DNA of 8,753 nt from Bacteriovoracaceae bacterium UBA2428 (GCA_002343545.1 DDRA01000011.1:4308-13060); one strand, 5' to 3'; positions 1-6,459 are shown, numbered from the stretch's first letter. Notes: generated by a model not told the origin, from the sequence alone. Numbers and translations are program-made.

Positions 1-34
1 CGCAAGCGACCGAGGAGCCTTCCGAGCCGACGGG

Positions 35-60
35 AAAAGACCGAGCAGAGAGGTGTCTTT
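35..60 (-). terminator. possible terminator after the GST gene
   Basis: AAAGAC (plus strand, about 35-40) and GTCTTT (55-60) are complementary. Read on the minus strand, the stem begins about 14 bases after the GST stop codon and ends in a run of four T. The stem is short, AT-rich and has a bulge, so it is weak. The rest of bases 1-73 shows no supportable gene. Confidence 0.3.
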
Positions 61-73
61 ACTTGTGCGGAGA

Positions 74-730
74 TCAATAGACGGCGTCGTAGTGGGGGAG
101 GCTCGCTTCTTCTTCCTTGGCGAATTTGACCCACTCCAAGACGACCGGCAGACGCCAGACGAACTGGGCGTAAGCGCGACTCTCGGGCGCGAGCTCGACC
201 CGGTAACTCAGCAGGCGCGACACGACCGGCCAGTAGTAGGCGTCCAGGATCGAGAAGTCTCCCAACAAGAAGTCGCCGTCCGACGGGCGCGCGGCCCGCG
301 CCGCGGACCAGATCTTCTCGATGCGCGCGATGTCGCGACGAACTTCCTCGGGCCAAGCGGGGGTCTTCTCCAGGAAGCGACGCACGTTCATCGGCGCGTG
401 CGAGCGGAGCGCGGTGAAGCCCGCATGCATCTCGGCGCACCAAGCCCGCGCCAGGGCACGCAACGCCGAATCGCGCGGCCAAAGATTCTTCTCGGGAAAC
501 TTTTCGGCCAGGTACTCGCAGATCGCGAGCGAGTCGTGCACGCGAAGGTCGCCGTCGACGAGCACGGGCACCCGGCCCGAAGGCGAGACCTTGGCGATCG
601 CCGGGCCACTCTCCGCGCCGAGCAGGATCGTCTGTTCGATGAAGGGAATGCCGGCCTGCTTCAGGAGAAGCCAGGGACGCATCGACCACGAGGAGTAGTT
701 CTTGTTCGCGACGAAAAGCTGCAACGCCAT
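74..730 (-). CDS. glutathione S-transferase family protein
   Basis: A cytosolic GST of 218 residues if started at the ATG at 730. That start puts the usual short N-terminus (MALQLFVANKNYSSWSMRPW) directly at the thioredoxin-fold strand; an in-frame GTG at 748 would add six unlikely residues. Seen: the N-terminal motif with Ser13/Ser14 in the position of the GST catalytic serine, cis-proline Pro55 in GRVPVL, the glutathione-contacting Asp66-Ser67 in HDSLAICEYL, and the C-terminal helical N-capping box Ser160-x-x-Asp163 in GDFSILDAYY. Domains: thioredoxin-like about 1-80, all-helical about 90-210. Length is normal. The substrate cannot be told; the family conjugates or reduces electrophiles with glutathione, and the SSWSMRPW type includes YfcF-like and maleylacetoacetate-isomerase-like enzymes. 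It is transcribed away from the carbonic anhydrase. No clear Shine-Dalgarno is seen. Confidence 0.9.
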   Translation of the reverse strand: MALQLFVANKNYSSWSMRPWLLLKQAGIPFIEQTILLGAESGPAIAKVSPSGRVPVLVDGDLRVHDSLAICEYLAEKFPEKNLWPRDSALRALARAWCAEMHAGFTALRSHAPMNVRRFLEKTPAWPEEVRRDIARIEKIWSAARAARPSDGDFLLGDFSILDAYYWPVVSRLLSYRVELAPESRAYAQFVWRLPVVLEWVKFAKEEEASLPHYDAVY

Positions 731-749
731 GGCCGGAGCTTCGCACACT

Positions 750-779
750 TTTCACGCCGCGCCAGGAAATTTCACGCCG
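750..779. repeat. 10-bp direct repeat, 20-bp period, in the divergent GST/carbonic anhydrase gap
   Basis: TTTCACGCCG occurs at 750-759 and again at 770-779, a start-to-start distance of 20 bp, close to two helical turns. It lies 20-50 bases upstream of the GST ATG and 70-100 bases upstream of the carbonic anhydrase ATG. Two half-sites on one DNA face would suit a regulator binding in tandem, or direct-repeat promoter elements. No -35/-10 pair is clear in this GC-rich gap, so the function is inferred only from position and spacing. Confidence 0.4.
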
Positions 780-847
780 GAAGCGCGGCGTTCGTCCCGC
801 GCGAAGCGAGGGTGCTCCCGCGCCCGCTCCCTGCTAAGCTCACGCAT

Positions 848-1399
848 ATGGCACTTATCCTCCCGCACCACGGCATCGAACCGCGCCTGTACGGCGCGCT
901 TTATCTCGCGCCCAACGCCACGATCGTGGGCGACGTCGAAATGGGGCCCGATTGCAGCGTCTGGTTCGGCAGCGTTATCCGCGGCGACGTGAACACGATC
1001 CGCATCGGCGCGGGCACGAACGTCCAGGATCTCTCGATGCTCCATGTCTCGTACCGCCGCGCGGGACTCGTCGTGGGTGATGACGTCACGATCGGCCATA
1101 GCTGCGTCCTGCATGCGTGCACCGTGGGCAGCCGCGTGCTCGTGGGCATGGGCACGATCATTATGGACAACGCCGTCATCGAGGACGACGTGCTCATCGG
1201 CGCCGGTTCGCTCGTCACGGAAGGCACGCGTATTCCGTCGGGCTGGCTCGCTATGGGTCGACCGTGCGTCGCCAAGCGCCCGCTCACCGACGAAGAGAAA
1301 GCGTTCTTGCTCCGCTCGGCCACGCACTACCGCCACGTCGCGCGCAGCTACACGGGCGGCCCGTGGCCCTACGCCGGCCCGGGCCTCCACGGGACCTAG
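848..1399 (+). CDS. gamma-class carbonic anhydrase-like hexapeptide-repeat protein
   Basis: A 183-residue left-handed beta-helix protein of the gamma carbonic anhydrase/YrdA/PaaY family, usually a soluble trimer holding a metal between subunits for CO2 hydration. Seen: hexapeptide repeats from about residue 22 to 130, Arg45 and Asp47 in GSVIRGDVNTIRIG, Gln60 in GTNVQD, and the three expected zinc histidines His66 (MLHVS), His84 and His89 (IGHSCVLH). The C-terminal helix follows GRPCVAKRPLTDEE and contains Tyr161. All residues usually needed for metal binding are present, so activity is plausible, although many family members are untested or inactive. The ATG at 848 gives the family's normal length; the same frame is open far upstream, but there it only reads antisense through the GST gene. 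No clear Shine-Dalgarno precedes the start. It converges on tex. Confidence 0.93.
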   Translation: MALILPHHGIEPRLYGALYLAPNATIVGDVEMGPDCSVWFGSVIRGDVNTIRIGAGTNVQDLSMLHVSYRRAGLVVGDDVTIGHSCVLHACTVGSRVLVGMGTIIMDNAVIEDDVLIGAGSLVTEGTRIPSGWLAMGRPCVAKRPLTDEEKAFLLRSATHYRHVARSYTGGPWPYAGPGLHGT

Positions 1400-1506
1400 C
1401 GGCGATCCTTAAGCTTCATCCGAGACTGGTCCGGAACTTGTAACGGCGAGTTCGCCCACGGACGGGTCATCGCCAAGAAGGCGGCGTGACGGAAAGGAGG
1501 TGCCGT

Positions 1507-1605
1507 ATGGCCCACCCGGAAGTCTTCGCTTTGATTCTTGAGATACTGAGGGTTATCCAGCTGATAGCAGTCATCTGGATAACCGTAAAAAGACCTAAGC
1601 CCTAA
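1507..1605 (+). CDS. small hydrophobic membrane peptide, possible type I toxin-like
   Basis: An ORF of 32 codons in the gap between the carbonic anhydrase and tex. It has the best Shine-Dalgarno in the window, AAAGGAGGTG at 1493-1502, six bases from GGAGG to the ATG. The peptide starts MAHPEVFALI. It has a hydrophobic segment at about residues 6-27, rich in Ile, Leu and Val with Trp24 and isolated Glu12 and Arg15, followed by a basic tail VKRPKP. That layout (about 30 residues, one membrane helix, positive C-terminus) is typical of type I toxins such as Ldr, Fst or AapA, but I see no true sequence match to any of them. Base composition is about 46% GC against over 60% around it, with three ATA and also AGA and AGG codons, suggesting foreign origin. 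The ORF contains a perfect inverted repeat, and its stop lies in the loop of another. It could instead be a leader peptide or chance ORF. Confidence 0.5.
   Translation: MAHPEVFALILEILRVIQLIAVIWITVKRPKP
1551..1584. repeat. perfect 10-bp inverted repeat inside the small ORF
   Basis: GGTTATCCAG at 1551-1560 pairs exactly with CTGGATAACC at 1575-1584 around a 14-base loop. It lies wholly within codons 15-26 of the small ORF. A perfect stem of this length inside coding sequence is unlikely by chance and may shape the mRNA of the small ORF or be a protein-binding dyad. Confidence 0.6.
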
Positions 1606-1620
1606 CCAAGCTTAGGTCTT
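1587..1620 (-). terminator. 11-bp stem-loop terminator, best on the minus strand
   Basis: AAGACCTAAGC (1590-1600) and GCTTAGGTCTT (1610-1620) form a perfect 11-bp stem with a 9-base loop. On the minus strand the stem runs into five T (complement of 1587-1591), the form of a Rho-independent terminator. It would end transcripts from tex, whose stop is about 170 bases upstream on that strand, or from a shorter antisense RNA. On the plus strand the stem overlaps the stop of the small ORF but has no T run after it, so any plus-strand termination would be weak. Confidence 0.6.
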
Positions 1621-1625
1621 ATCGT

Positions 1626-1688
1626 CGGGTCCTCACGAAACTTGAGTCCAACGCGATCCAGTCGCGGCACTCAGGGAAGAGGGACCCG
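1626..1688. other. nested hairpin, possible structured RNA
   Basis: Three sets of complementary segments are nested in order: CGGGTCC 1626-1632 with GGACCCG 1682-1688, TGAGT 1643-1647 with ACTCA 1669-1673, and CGCGA 1652-1656 with TCGCG 1662-1666, around a 5-base loop TCCAG. This makes one long hairpin with internal loops. It lies just beyond the small ORF and its stem-loop. Read on the minus strand, it directly precedes the terminator at 1587-1620, so hairpin plus terminator would make a compact RNA of about 100 nt. It matches no RNA family I recognise, and no promoter is evident, so strand and expression are undecided. Confidence 0.4.
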
Positions 1689-1710
1689 TTCGGGGGCGCC
1701 TAGCCGGGGG

Positions 1711-1738
1711 CCTCGCCGGCCGCGCCTCGCCGGCCGCG
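1711..1738. repeat. perfect 14-bp tandem duplication, GC-rich
   Basis: CCTCGCCGGCCGCG is present twice head to tail (1711-1724 and 1725-1738) in the gap downstream of tex. Each copy contains CGCCGGCCGC, which is complementary to a single downstream arm at 1756-1765, so this is a repeat with a structural consequence rather than simple low-complexity DNA. Confidence 0.7.
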
Positions 1739-1765
1739 CGCAGACCGCTACCTAAGCGGCCGGCG
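1728..1765. other. 10-bp GC-only hairpin downstream of tex
   Basis: CGCCGGCCGC (1728-1737) pairs with GCGGCCGGCG (1756-1765) around an 18-base loop. The loop-side bases also offer a small CCGCT/AGCGG stem that would compete with it. On the minus strand the hairpin starts 26 bases after the tex stop. No T run follows, so it is more likely a 3'-end stabiliser, pause or Rho-type region than an intrinsic terminator. Confidence 0.5.
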
Positions 1766-1791
1766 CGCGCCCCTCCCGAGACTTCGAGGAA

Positions 1792-4431
1792 CTACTTCAA
1801 ATCTTTCTTGAGGTTCGCGAGGACAGCAAAGGGGTTGTTCGAGAACTTGCCCTTCGGACCGCCGCCACCTTGCGGGGCGCCACCGCCGCCGCTGAAGGAA
1901 CGCGGGGGTTCGGACGGACGCGAGCCCTTGTTGTTGCCGAAGGCGCCGCCGGGACCGCCCGAAGGACGGAATCCACCCGGACCACCCGCTCCGCGAGCTC
2001 CGCCGCCACCGCCGGGTCCACCCGGACCGCGCGGGCCGCCGCCGAAGCCGCCGCGCATATTGCGATCGCCACCAGCGGAGCCGCCGCGCATATCGCGCGA
2101 GGGGCCACGGTCATCGCGGGGACCATTGAAGCGACCGGGGCCGGCGCGATCGTCTCGCGGCGCCGGACGTTCCGCGCGCTGGACGCCGCCGCTCTCGCGA
2201 CGGGGCTCGCCGCCCACGTTCTTGTGCGGGTTGAGACCGCGCATCGAAAGCGAAATCTGGTTCTTCGCGAAGTCCACGCCGAGCACCTTCACCGTCACGC
2301 GGTCGCCCGGAGCCACGACGTCGCGCGGATCCTTCACGAAGCGATCCGCGAGCTGCGACAAGTGCACGAGGCCGTCTTGGTGTACGCCGATGTCGACGAA
2401 GGCGCCGAAGTTCGTGACGTTCGTCACGATGCCCGGCGCGATCATGTCGGGTTTAAGGTCTTTCACTTCGTGAATGTCGTCGCGGTACGCGAAGGGAACG
2501 AAAGTATCGCGCGGGTCACGGCCCGGCTTCTCGAGTTCGCGGATGACGTCGTCAAAGGTGAACTCGCCGATCTCGGCTTTGAGGTCCTTCTGGCCCTTGA
2601 GCCACGTCACGCCTTCGCCCACGAGATCTCCGGCGTGCTTGCCGTTCTTCTGCGCGTGCGCCTCGAGCATCGCGTAGCGCTCGGGGTGAACGCCCGTGTT
2701 GTCGAGCGGGTTCACGCCGCCCGGGATGCGCAGGAAGCCCGCCGCCTGCTCGAAGTTCTTGGCGCCGAAGCGCGTGACCTCGAGAAGATCTTGGCGCGAC
2801 TTGAAGAGACCCTTCGAAGCGCGGTGGCTCACGATGGATTTTGCGAGCGCGGGGCCGATACCGGAAACCTGCGAGAGCAAGTGGTACGACGCCGTGTTCA
2901 GGTTCACGCCGACCGAGTTCACGCAGCTTTCGACGACTTCGTCGAGGGACTTCTTAAGGCGGCTCTGGCTAACGTCGTGCTGATACTGGCCGACGCCGAT
3001 GCTCTTGGGGTCGATCTTGACGAGCTCGGCCAAGGGATCCTGCAAACGCCGCGCGATCGAGACCGCGCCGCGCACCGTGACGTCCTTGTCGGGGAACTCT
3101 TCTTTCGCGACTTCGCTCGCGCTGTACACGCTGGCGCCCGACTCGTTCACCATGACCACGGGGATCTTGGTAAGCTCGGCCTCCTTGAGCCATTCGCGCA
3201 GGTAGGACTCGGTCTCGCGACCCGCGGTGCCGTTCCCCACGGCGATGGCCGCGAGCTCGCGGCGCGCGACGAGCGCGGCGAGCTTCTTCTTGGATTCCTG
3301 CTTGCCGACTTCGGTCTGCAAGTAGATGACGTCGTCTTCGAGAAGCGCGCCCGTCGCGTCGATGACGGCGAGTTTGCAACCCGTGCGGATACCCGGATCC
3401 ACGCCCAGCACGGTCTTCGCGCCGTACGGAGCCTCGAGCAGGAGCTTCTTCACGTTCTCGGCGAAGACGCGGATCGCAGTTTCGTCGCCGATCGTCTTGA
3501 GGGACTTATGGACTTCGGCCTCGAGGCTCGAAAGCACGTGGGCTTTGAGCGCAAGCTTGGCCGCCTTCGCGAGAACCGGCGCGCCGGGAGAATCCGGCAC
3601 GGTGCAGGCCGCGCGCTCGAAGGGCTCCAGGAGCGCGGGTTCGAAACCTTCGTCACCGGGCTCGCCGCCGATCGAACAGGTCAGTTCTTCTTCCATCCAA
3701 CCGCGGCGAAGCGCGAGATAGCGGTGCGAGTTCTGCGGCAACATGAGCGAGCCCACGGGCTCGAAGTACTCAAAGTAGTTGGAGTACTTGCTCGGTTCCT
3801 TGGCTTTCTTGCCCTTACCCGTGCGCACGAAACCATGTTCCATGAGCATCGTACGGACGTGCTGGCGAAGCTCGGCCTGCTCGGCGAGGCGCTCGATCAG
3901 AATGTCTTGCGCGCCTTCGATCGCCTTCTCGGCGGTCGGGATCTCGGCCTTTTCGTTGCGGAAGGTCATCGCCCAGACTTCGAGGGTCTGGCCGGGTTCG
4001 GGCTGCACGGTGCCGTGGCCGGTGTCCCAAATCCAGTTCGCGAGGGGCTCGAGGCCCGCGTCCTTCGCGATGGTCGCCTTCGTGCGGCGCTTGAGCTTGT
4101 ACGGGAGGTAAAGGTCTTCCAAACGGTCGAGATCGAAAGTCGTCTCGATTTCCTTCTTGAGCGACTCGGTGAGCTTCTTCTGTTTGTCGATCTCGGACAG
4201 GATGAAGGCTTGGCGCTTGAGAACTTCGTCCCACTCGGCCTTCGTATCGATGACGTGGCGAATATCGGTTTCGTCCAGATTCCCCGTCTGCTCCTTCCGG
4301 TAGCGCGCGATGAAGGGAACGGTCGCTCCCTCTTCGGAAAGTTTCAGGACGGCTTCGGCCGAGCGAAACGGGATCTGGGCATGGTGGGATTTCAGATACA
4401 GTTCGAAATTCACAGCCGGTGAGATTGTCAC
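1792..4431 (-). CDS. tex: Tex family RNA-binding transcription factor with Gly/Arg-rich tail
   Basis: A cytoplasmic nucleic-acid-binding protein of 879 residues; Tex proteins act in transcription and RNA metabolism and have been tied to virulence and stress in several bacteria. Domains seen: Tex N-terminal helical region about 1-330, including ATVPFIARYRKEQTG (37-51); YqgF/RNase H-like fold about 340-465, starting VLGVDPGIRTG with Asp345 and including AVGNGTAGRETE; helix-hairpin-helix about 500-565, with NLNTASYHLLSQVSGIGPALA; and S1 RNA-binding domain about 661-731, with GIVTNVTNFGAFVDIG. A Tex of this type normally ends soon after S1 (about 770-790 residues). Here a tail of about 140 residues rich in Gly, Arg and Pro with RGG-like units follows, closing with NNPFAVLANLKKDLK. 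The start is GTG at 4431, overlapping the srkA stop as GTGA, which suggests coupled translation. The stem-loop at 1587-1620 probably ends the transcript. Confidence 0.97.
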   Translation of the reverse strand: MTISPAVNFELYLKSHHAQIPFRSAEAVLKLSEEGATVPFIARYRKEQTGNLDETDIRHVIDTKAEWDEVLKRQAFILSEIDKQKKLTESLKKEIETTFDLDRLEDLYLPYKLKRRTKATIAKDAGLEPLANWIWDTGHGTVQPEPGQTLEVWAMTFRNEKAEIPTAEKAIEGAQDILIERLAEQAELRQHVRTMLMEHGFVRTGKGKKAKEPSKYSNYFEYFEPVGSLMLPQNSHRYLALRRGWMEEELTCSIGGEPGDEGFEPALLEPFERAACTVPDSPGAPVLAKAAKLALKAHVLSSLEAEVHKSLKTIGDETAIRVFAENVKKLLLEAPYGAKTVLGVDPGIRTGCKLAVIDATGALLEDDVIYLQTEVGKQESKKKLAALVARRELAAIAVGNGTAGRETESYLREWLKEAELTKIPVVMVNESGASVYSASEVAKEEFPDKDVTVRGAVSIARRLQDPLAELVKIDPKSIGVGQYQHDVSQSRLKKSLDEVVESCVNSVGVNLNTASYHLLSQVSGIGPALAKSIVSHRASKGLFKSRQDLLEVTRFGAKNFEQAAGFLRIPGGVNPLDNTGVHPERYAMLEAHAQKNGKHAGDLVGEGVTWLKGQKDLKAEIGEFTFDDVIRELEKPGRDPRDTFVPFAYRDDIHEVKDLKPDMIAPGIVTNVTNFGAFVDIGVHQDGLVHLSQLADRFVKDPRDVVAPGDRVTVKVLGVDFAKNQISLSMRGLNPHKNVGGEPRRESGGVQRAERPAPRDDRAGPGRFNGPRDDRGPSRDMRGGSAGGDRNMRGGFGGGPRGPGGPGGGGGARGAGGPGGFRPSGGPGGAFGNNKGSRPSEPPRSFSGGGGAPQGGGGPKGKFSNNPFAVLANLKKDLK

Positions 4432-5450
4432 TCGTGCTCAAGGAAAGCAAGAATCTGAGTGAGGGCTTGGATCTCGTCGAACCAATATTTTTCCCTTGAA
4501 TTTTCTCCGTCGAGATGCGGGAAGGTGCGCGGGAACGAAGGATCGCTCCAGCGTCTTGCAATCCAGGCGGAATAATGGATGAGCCGAAGCGCCCTTAGTG
4601 GCTCGATGAGGGCGAGCTGCACCCACGGGAAAGGCCGCATTTCCTCGTAGCCCTCGAGCAAATAGTCACGATCCCGCCGCGCATCGTCGTCGCGTCCGCG
4701 CACGATCATCCAAACATCCTGAACGACGGGCGCCGTGACCATATCGTCGAAATCCACAAAAAAGGGCCCGAACTCGTTCCAAAGGACGTTGCCAATATGG
4801 CAGTCGCCGTGGACGGACTGAGCCGGAAAGCCCTCAAGTCGCGGCGCAATACCGCGTAGGACACGTTCCGCCACGTCGAGGTAACGATCCCGTGATTCAC
4901 CCAGAAACCCCGAATCGTCCAGATAGTCGAGCGCATCCCAGCCGAAGGTCTCCACGTCGAGGGTGAGTCGATGGCGGAAGGGCGTCGTCGAGCCGACGTT
5001 ATGCAGACGAGCGAGAAAACGCCCAAGTTGGCGCAGTTCGTCGGGCTTGAGTTCGTCGCGCAGGCGACCGCGTAGCTTCGGAAAGACCGCGAAAAGGATG
5101 CCGTCTTCGGTGCTCGACAGCGAACGACGAACCGGAAAGTCCACGCTCGCGACGACGTTCGCTTCGAAGTCGAAGGGCGCCACGGTCGGAACCTCGGCCG
5201 CGACGAGACGGGCCAAGAAATCGTGTTCCTCGAGAATCTGTTCCGGCGACCAGCGGCCGGGGCGGTAGAACTTGGCAACGACCGAAGTTCCGTCTTCGAG
5301 TTCAACCTCGTAGACGCGGTTCTCGATGCTGTTCAGCACGATCGTGCGCCCCGTCGCGCGCAGTCCGCGCTCCACGAGCCCAAGCGACCGCTCGACCGAA
5401 TCCAGGACCCGGTCCGGAACGAGCGAGAAAAAACTTTCGCTACCTTCCAT
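4428..5450 (-). CDS. srkA: stress response kinase A (SrkA/YihE/RdoA)
   Basis: A soluble Ser/Thr kinase of the APH/choline-kinase-like fold, 340 residues from the ATG at 5450 (E. coli SrkA is 328). In E. coli it protects cells from stress-induced death. Seen: IENRVYEVE (42-50), ATP-site Lys60 in VVAKFYRPGRW, EQILEEHDF (70-78), catalytic loop HGDCHIGN (214-221) with Asp216, metal-binding VDFDD (232-236), VQDVWM, and the strongly conserved EPLRALRLIHYSAWIARRW (283-301) with DPSFPRTFPHL after it. This matches SrkA across its whole length, not just a generic phosphotransferase. A GTG at 5495 would add 15 residues but abuts a hairpin and lacks an RBS; GGAG lies eight bases before the chosen ATG. 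Its TGA overlaps the tex GTG. The neighbour upstream is a secreted protein, 85 bases away. Confidence 0.94.
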   Translation of the reverse strand: MEGSESFFSLVPDRVLDSVERSLGLVERGLRATGRTIVLNSIENRVYEVELEDGTSVVAKFYRPGRWSPEQILEEHDFLARLVAAEVPTVAPFDFEANVVASVDFPVRRSLSSTEDGILFAVFPKLRGRLRDELKPDELRQLGRFLARLHNVGSTTPFRHRLTLDVETFGWDALDYLDDSGFLGESRDRYLDVAERVLRGIAPRLEGFPAQSVHGDCHIGNVLWNEFGPFFVDFDDMVTAPVVQDVWMIVRGRDDDARRDRDYLLEGYEEMRPFPWVQLALIEPLRALRLIHYSAWIARRWSDPSFPRTFPHLDGENSREKYWFDEIQALTQILAFLEHE

Positions 5451-5494
5451 CACCGCCGCTCCGCCGAAACCCTCATCGCCGGAGTAGACTAACA

Positions 5495-5520
5495 CCCCGG
5501 GAGAACGAAGTCCCCCGGGG
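5495..5520 (-). other. GC hairpin between secreted-protein gene and srkA
   Basis: CCCCGGG (5495-5501) pairs with CCCGGGG (5514-5520) around a 12-base loop, about 15 bases after the stop of the secreted-protein gene on the minus strand. No T run follows, so it may attenuate rather than end transcription into srkA, or form part of the srkA leader. Confidence 0.4.
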
Positions 5521-5535
5521 GACGGCGTGCTTCAA

Positions 5536-6459
5536 CTACGGGTACATGCCGGCGGGTCCGCAGCTTCCGAAGGACTGCAAGCGGAGCACCGTGCTGTAGT
5601 TCGTGCGCTTCGTGCCTTCGCGCGGTCCGTCGACCACGACGAAGACTTCGCCGCGGGCCTCGAGGCGCTCAATCTGGTCTTCGTCCAGAACGCTCGCGTG
5701 GATGAGAGCTTCGCAACGGTGGCTCGGCTCCGGATAGTCGTTACCCAAGCGCACGCCCAAACGAATATCCGCGAAAGATCCGGCTTCGTTGCCCGCCGAG
5801 AACTTGCCGAGCCGAAAACCGTAAGCGCTCAGGCGTCCGAAAGACGGGATGCGGAAGCTGCGATTCCTCGCGCTGGGATGCCGGAGCAAAGGCCCCAGCG
5901 CCTGCTCGGCGCGCGTCGTCAGGTAAGACTCGAGTTCCACGGGCGGCAGCAAGGTCGCCGACGAGCTCGGCAGCGAGTCCAAGATCACGGAGGCGAGATG
6001 CCCCATCGATCCGTTGCGACACACCATGAAGCCTTCCGCGAGCGGCGCGCCTTCACGCCCGTCCCCTCCGGTCGGCACGAGGCGGAACTCGATCGAACCT
6101 CGCTTGGAGAGCAAGTCACCGATCACGAGATGCAAGGGCTCGGACGTGTTTCCGACCCGGTTGCGGACCCGCAAACGCACGGCTCCCAAGTATCCGTTCC
6201 CCTGATCCGAAGGATGACGGACCGCAACGGCGTTCATTCCTTCCGTGACGAGATCCCAACGACGCATTCCCTCCGTGAGCTGGATCCGAAAAGCTTCGGA
6301 CGAAGGGGCCTCGATGCGTAGATGAGCCGGACGATTTCCGAGGCTGTCCTGACAGACGGTCGTTTCGAAGCGCGCTGGCTTCGAGAAAACGGGGGCCGCC
6401 TCCGACGGCAGCGAGAGGAAAACCAAACTGAAGGCGAGAACGGATGCCGAGTGATTCAT
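5536..6459 (-). CDS. Sec-exported protein of unknown function
   Basis: I do not recognise this 307-residue protein. The ATG at 6459 is chosen because AAGGAG sits six bases upstream and because it opens a clean signal peptide: MNHSASVLAFSLVFLSLPSEA, with probable signal peptidase I cleavage after Ala21 (S-E-A). The longer open frame upstream reads antisense into the LysR gene and is not coding. The mature part has four cysteines (36, 147, 249, 300), an even number that would suit two periplasmic disulfides, no further membrane helix and no lipobox. The middle has alternating beta-like stretches (LGAVRLRVRN, GSIEFRLVPT). The end, EVFVVVDG...NYSTVLRLQSFGSCG, also looks like beta strands. The LysR gene diverges from it, so that regulator probably controls it. 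Periplasmic or secreted location is inferred from the signal only. Confidence 0.8.
   Translation of the reverse strand: MNHSASVLAFSLVFLSLPSEAAPVFSKPARFETTVCQDSLGNRPAHLRIEAPSSEAFRIQLTEGMRRWDLVTEGMNAVAVRHPSDQGNGYLGAVRLRVRNRVGNTSEPLHLVIGDLLSKRGSIEFRLVPTGGDGREGAPLAEGFMVCRNGSMGHLASVILDSLPSSSATLLPPVELESYLTTRAEQALGPLLRHPSARNRSFRIPSFGRLSAYGFRLGKFSAGNEAGSFADIRLGVRLGNDYPEPSHRCEALIHASVLDEDQIERLEARGEVFVVVDGPREGTKRTNYSTVLRLQSFGSCGPAGMYP

Noticed and set aside
3..80. Possible end of a plus-strand gene entering from the left edge (frame 3, stop at 78-80)
   Set aside because: Only about 25 codons are visible, overlapping the GST end, with no recognisable sequence, so it cannot be supported.
53..847. Long N-terminal extension in frame with the carbonic anhydrase
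   Set aside because: It reads antisense through the GST gene, has no domain and would make the carbonic anhydrase more than twice its family length. The ATG at 848 fits the family.
1551..1620. Integron attC site
   Set aside because: The CCTAACC and GTTATCC segments do not match the RYYYAAC/GTTRRRY core boxes in the right order, and no integrase or cassette array is nearby.
1400..1791. tRNA, 4.5S, 6S or other standard RNA gene in the convergent gap
   Set aside because: No cloverleaf, CCA-type end or SRP-like conserved loop could be found; the hairpins do not match these families by eye.
1870..4422. 850-codon open frame on the plus strand across tex
   Set aside because: It is exactly antisense to a well-recognised Tex protein. 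The product is a low-quality Arg/Ala/Val-rich sequence without domains, as expected from the GC-rich codon bias of the real gene.
5527..6321. 264-codon plus-strand frame opposite the secreted-protein gene
   Set aside because: The minus strand has a strong RBS and a signal peptide; the plus-strand product has neither and is compositionally shadow-like.
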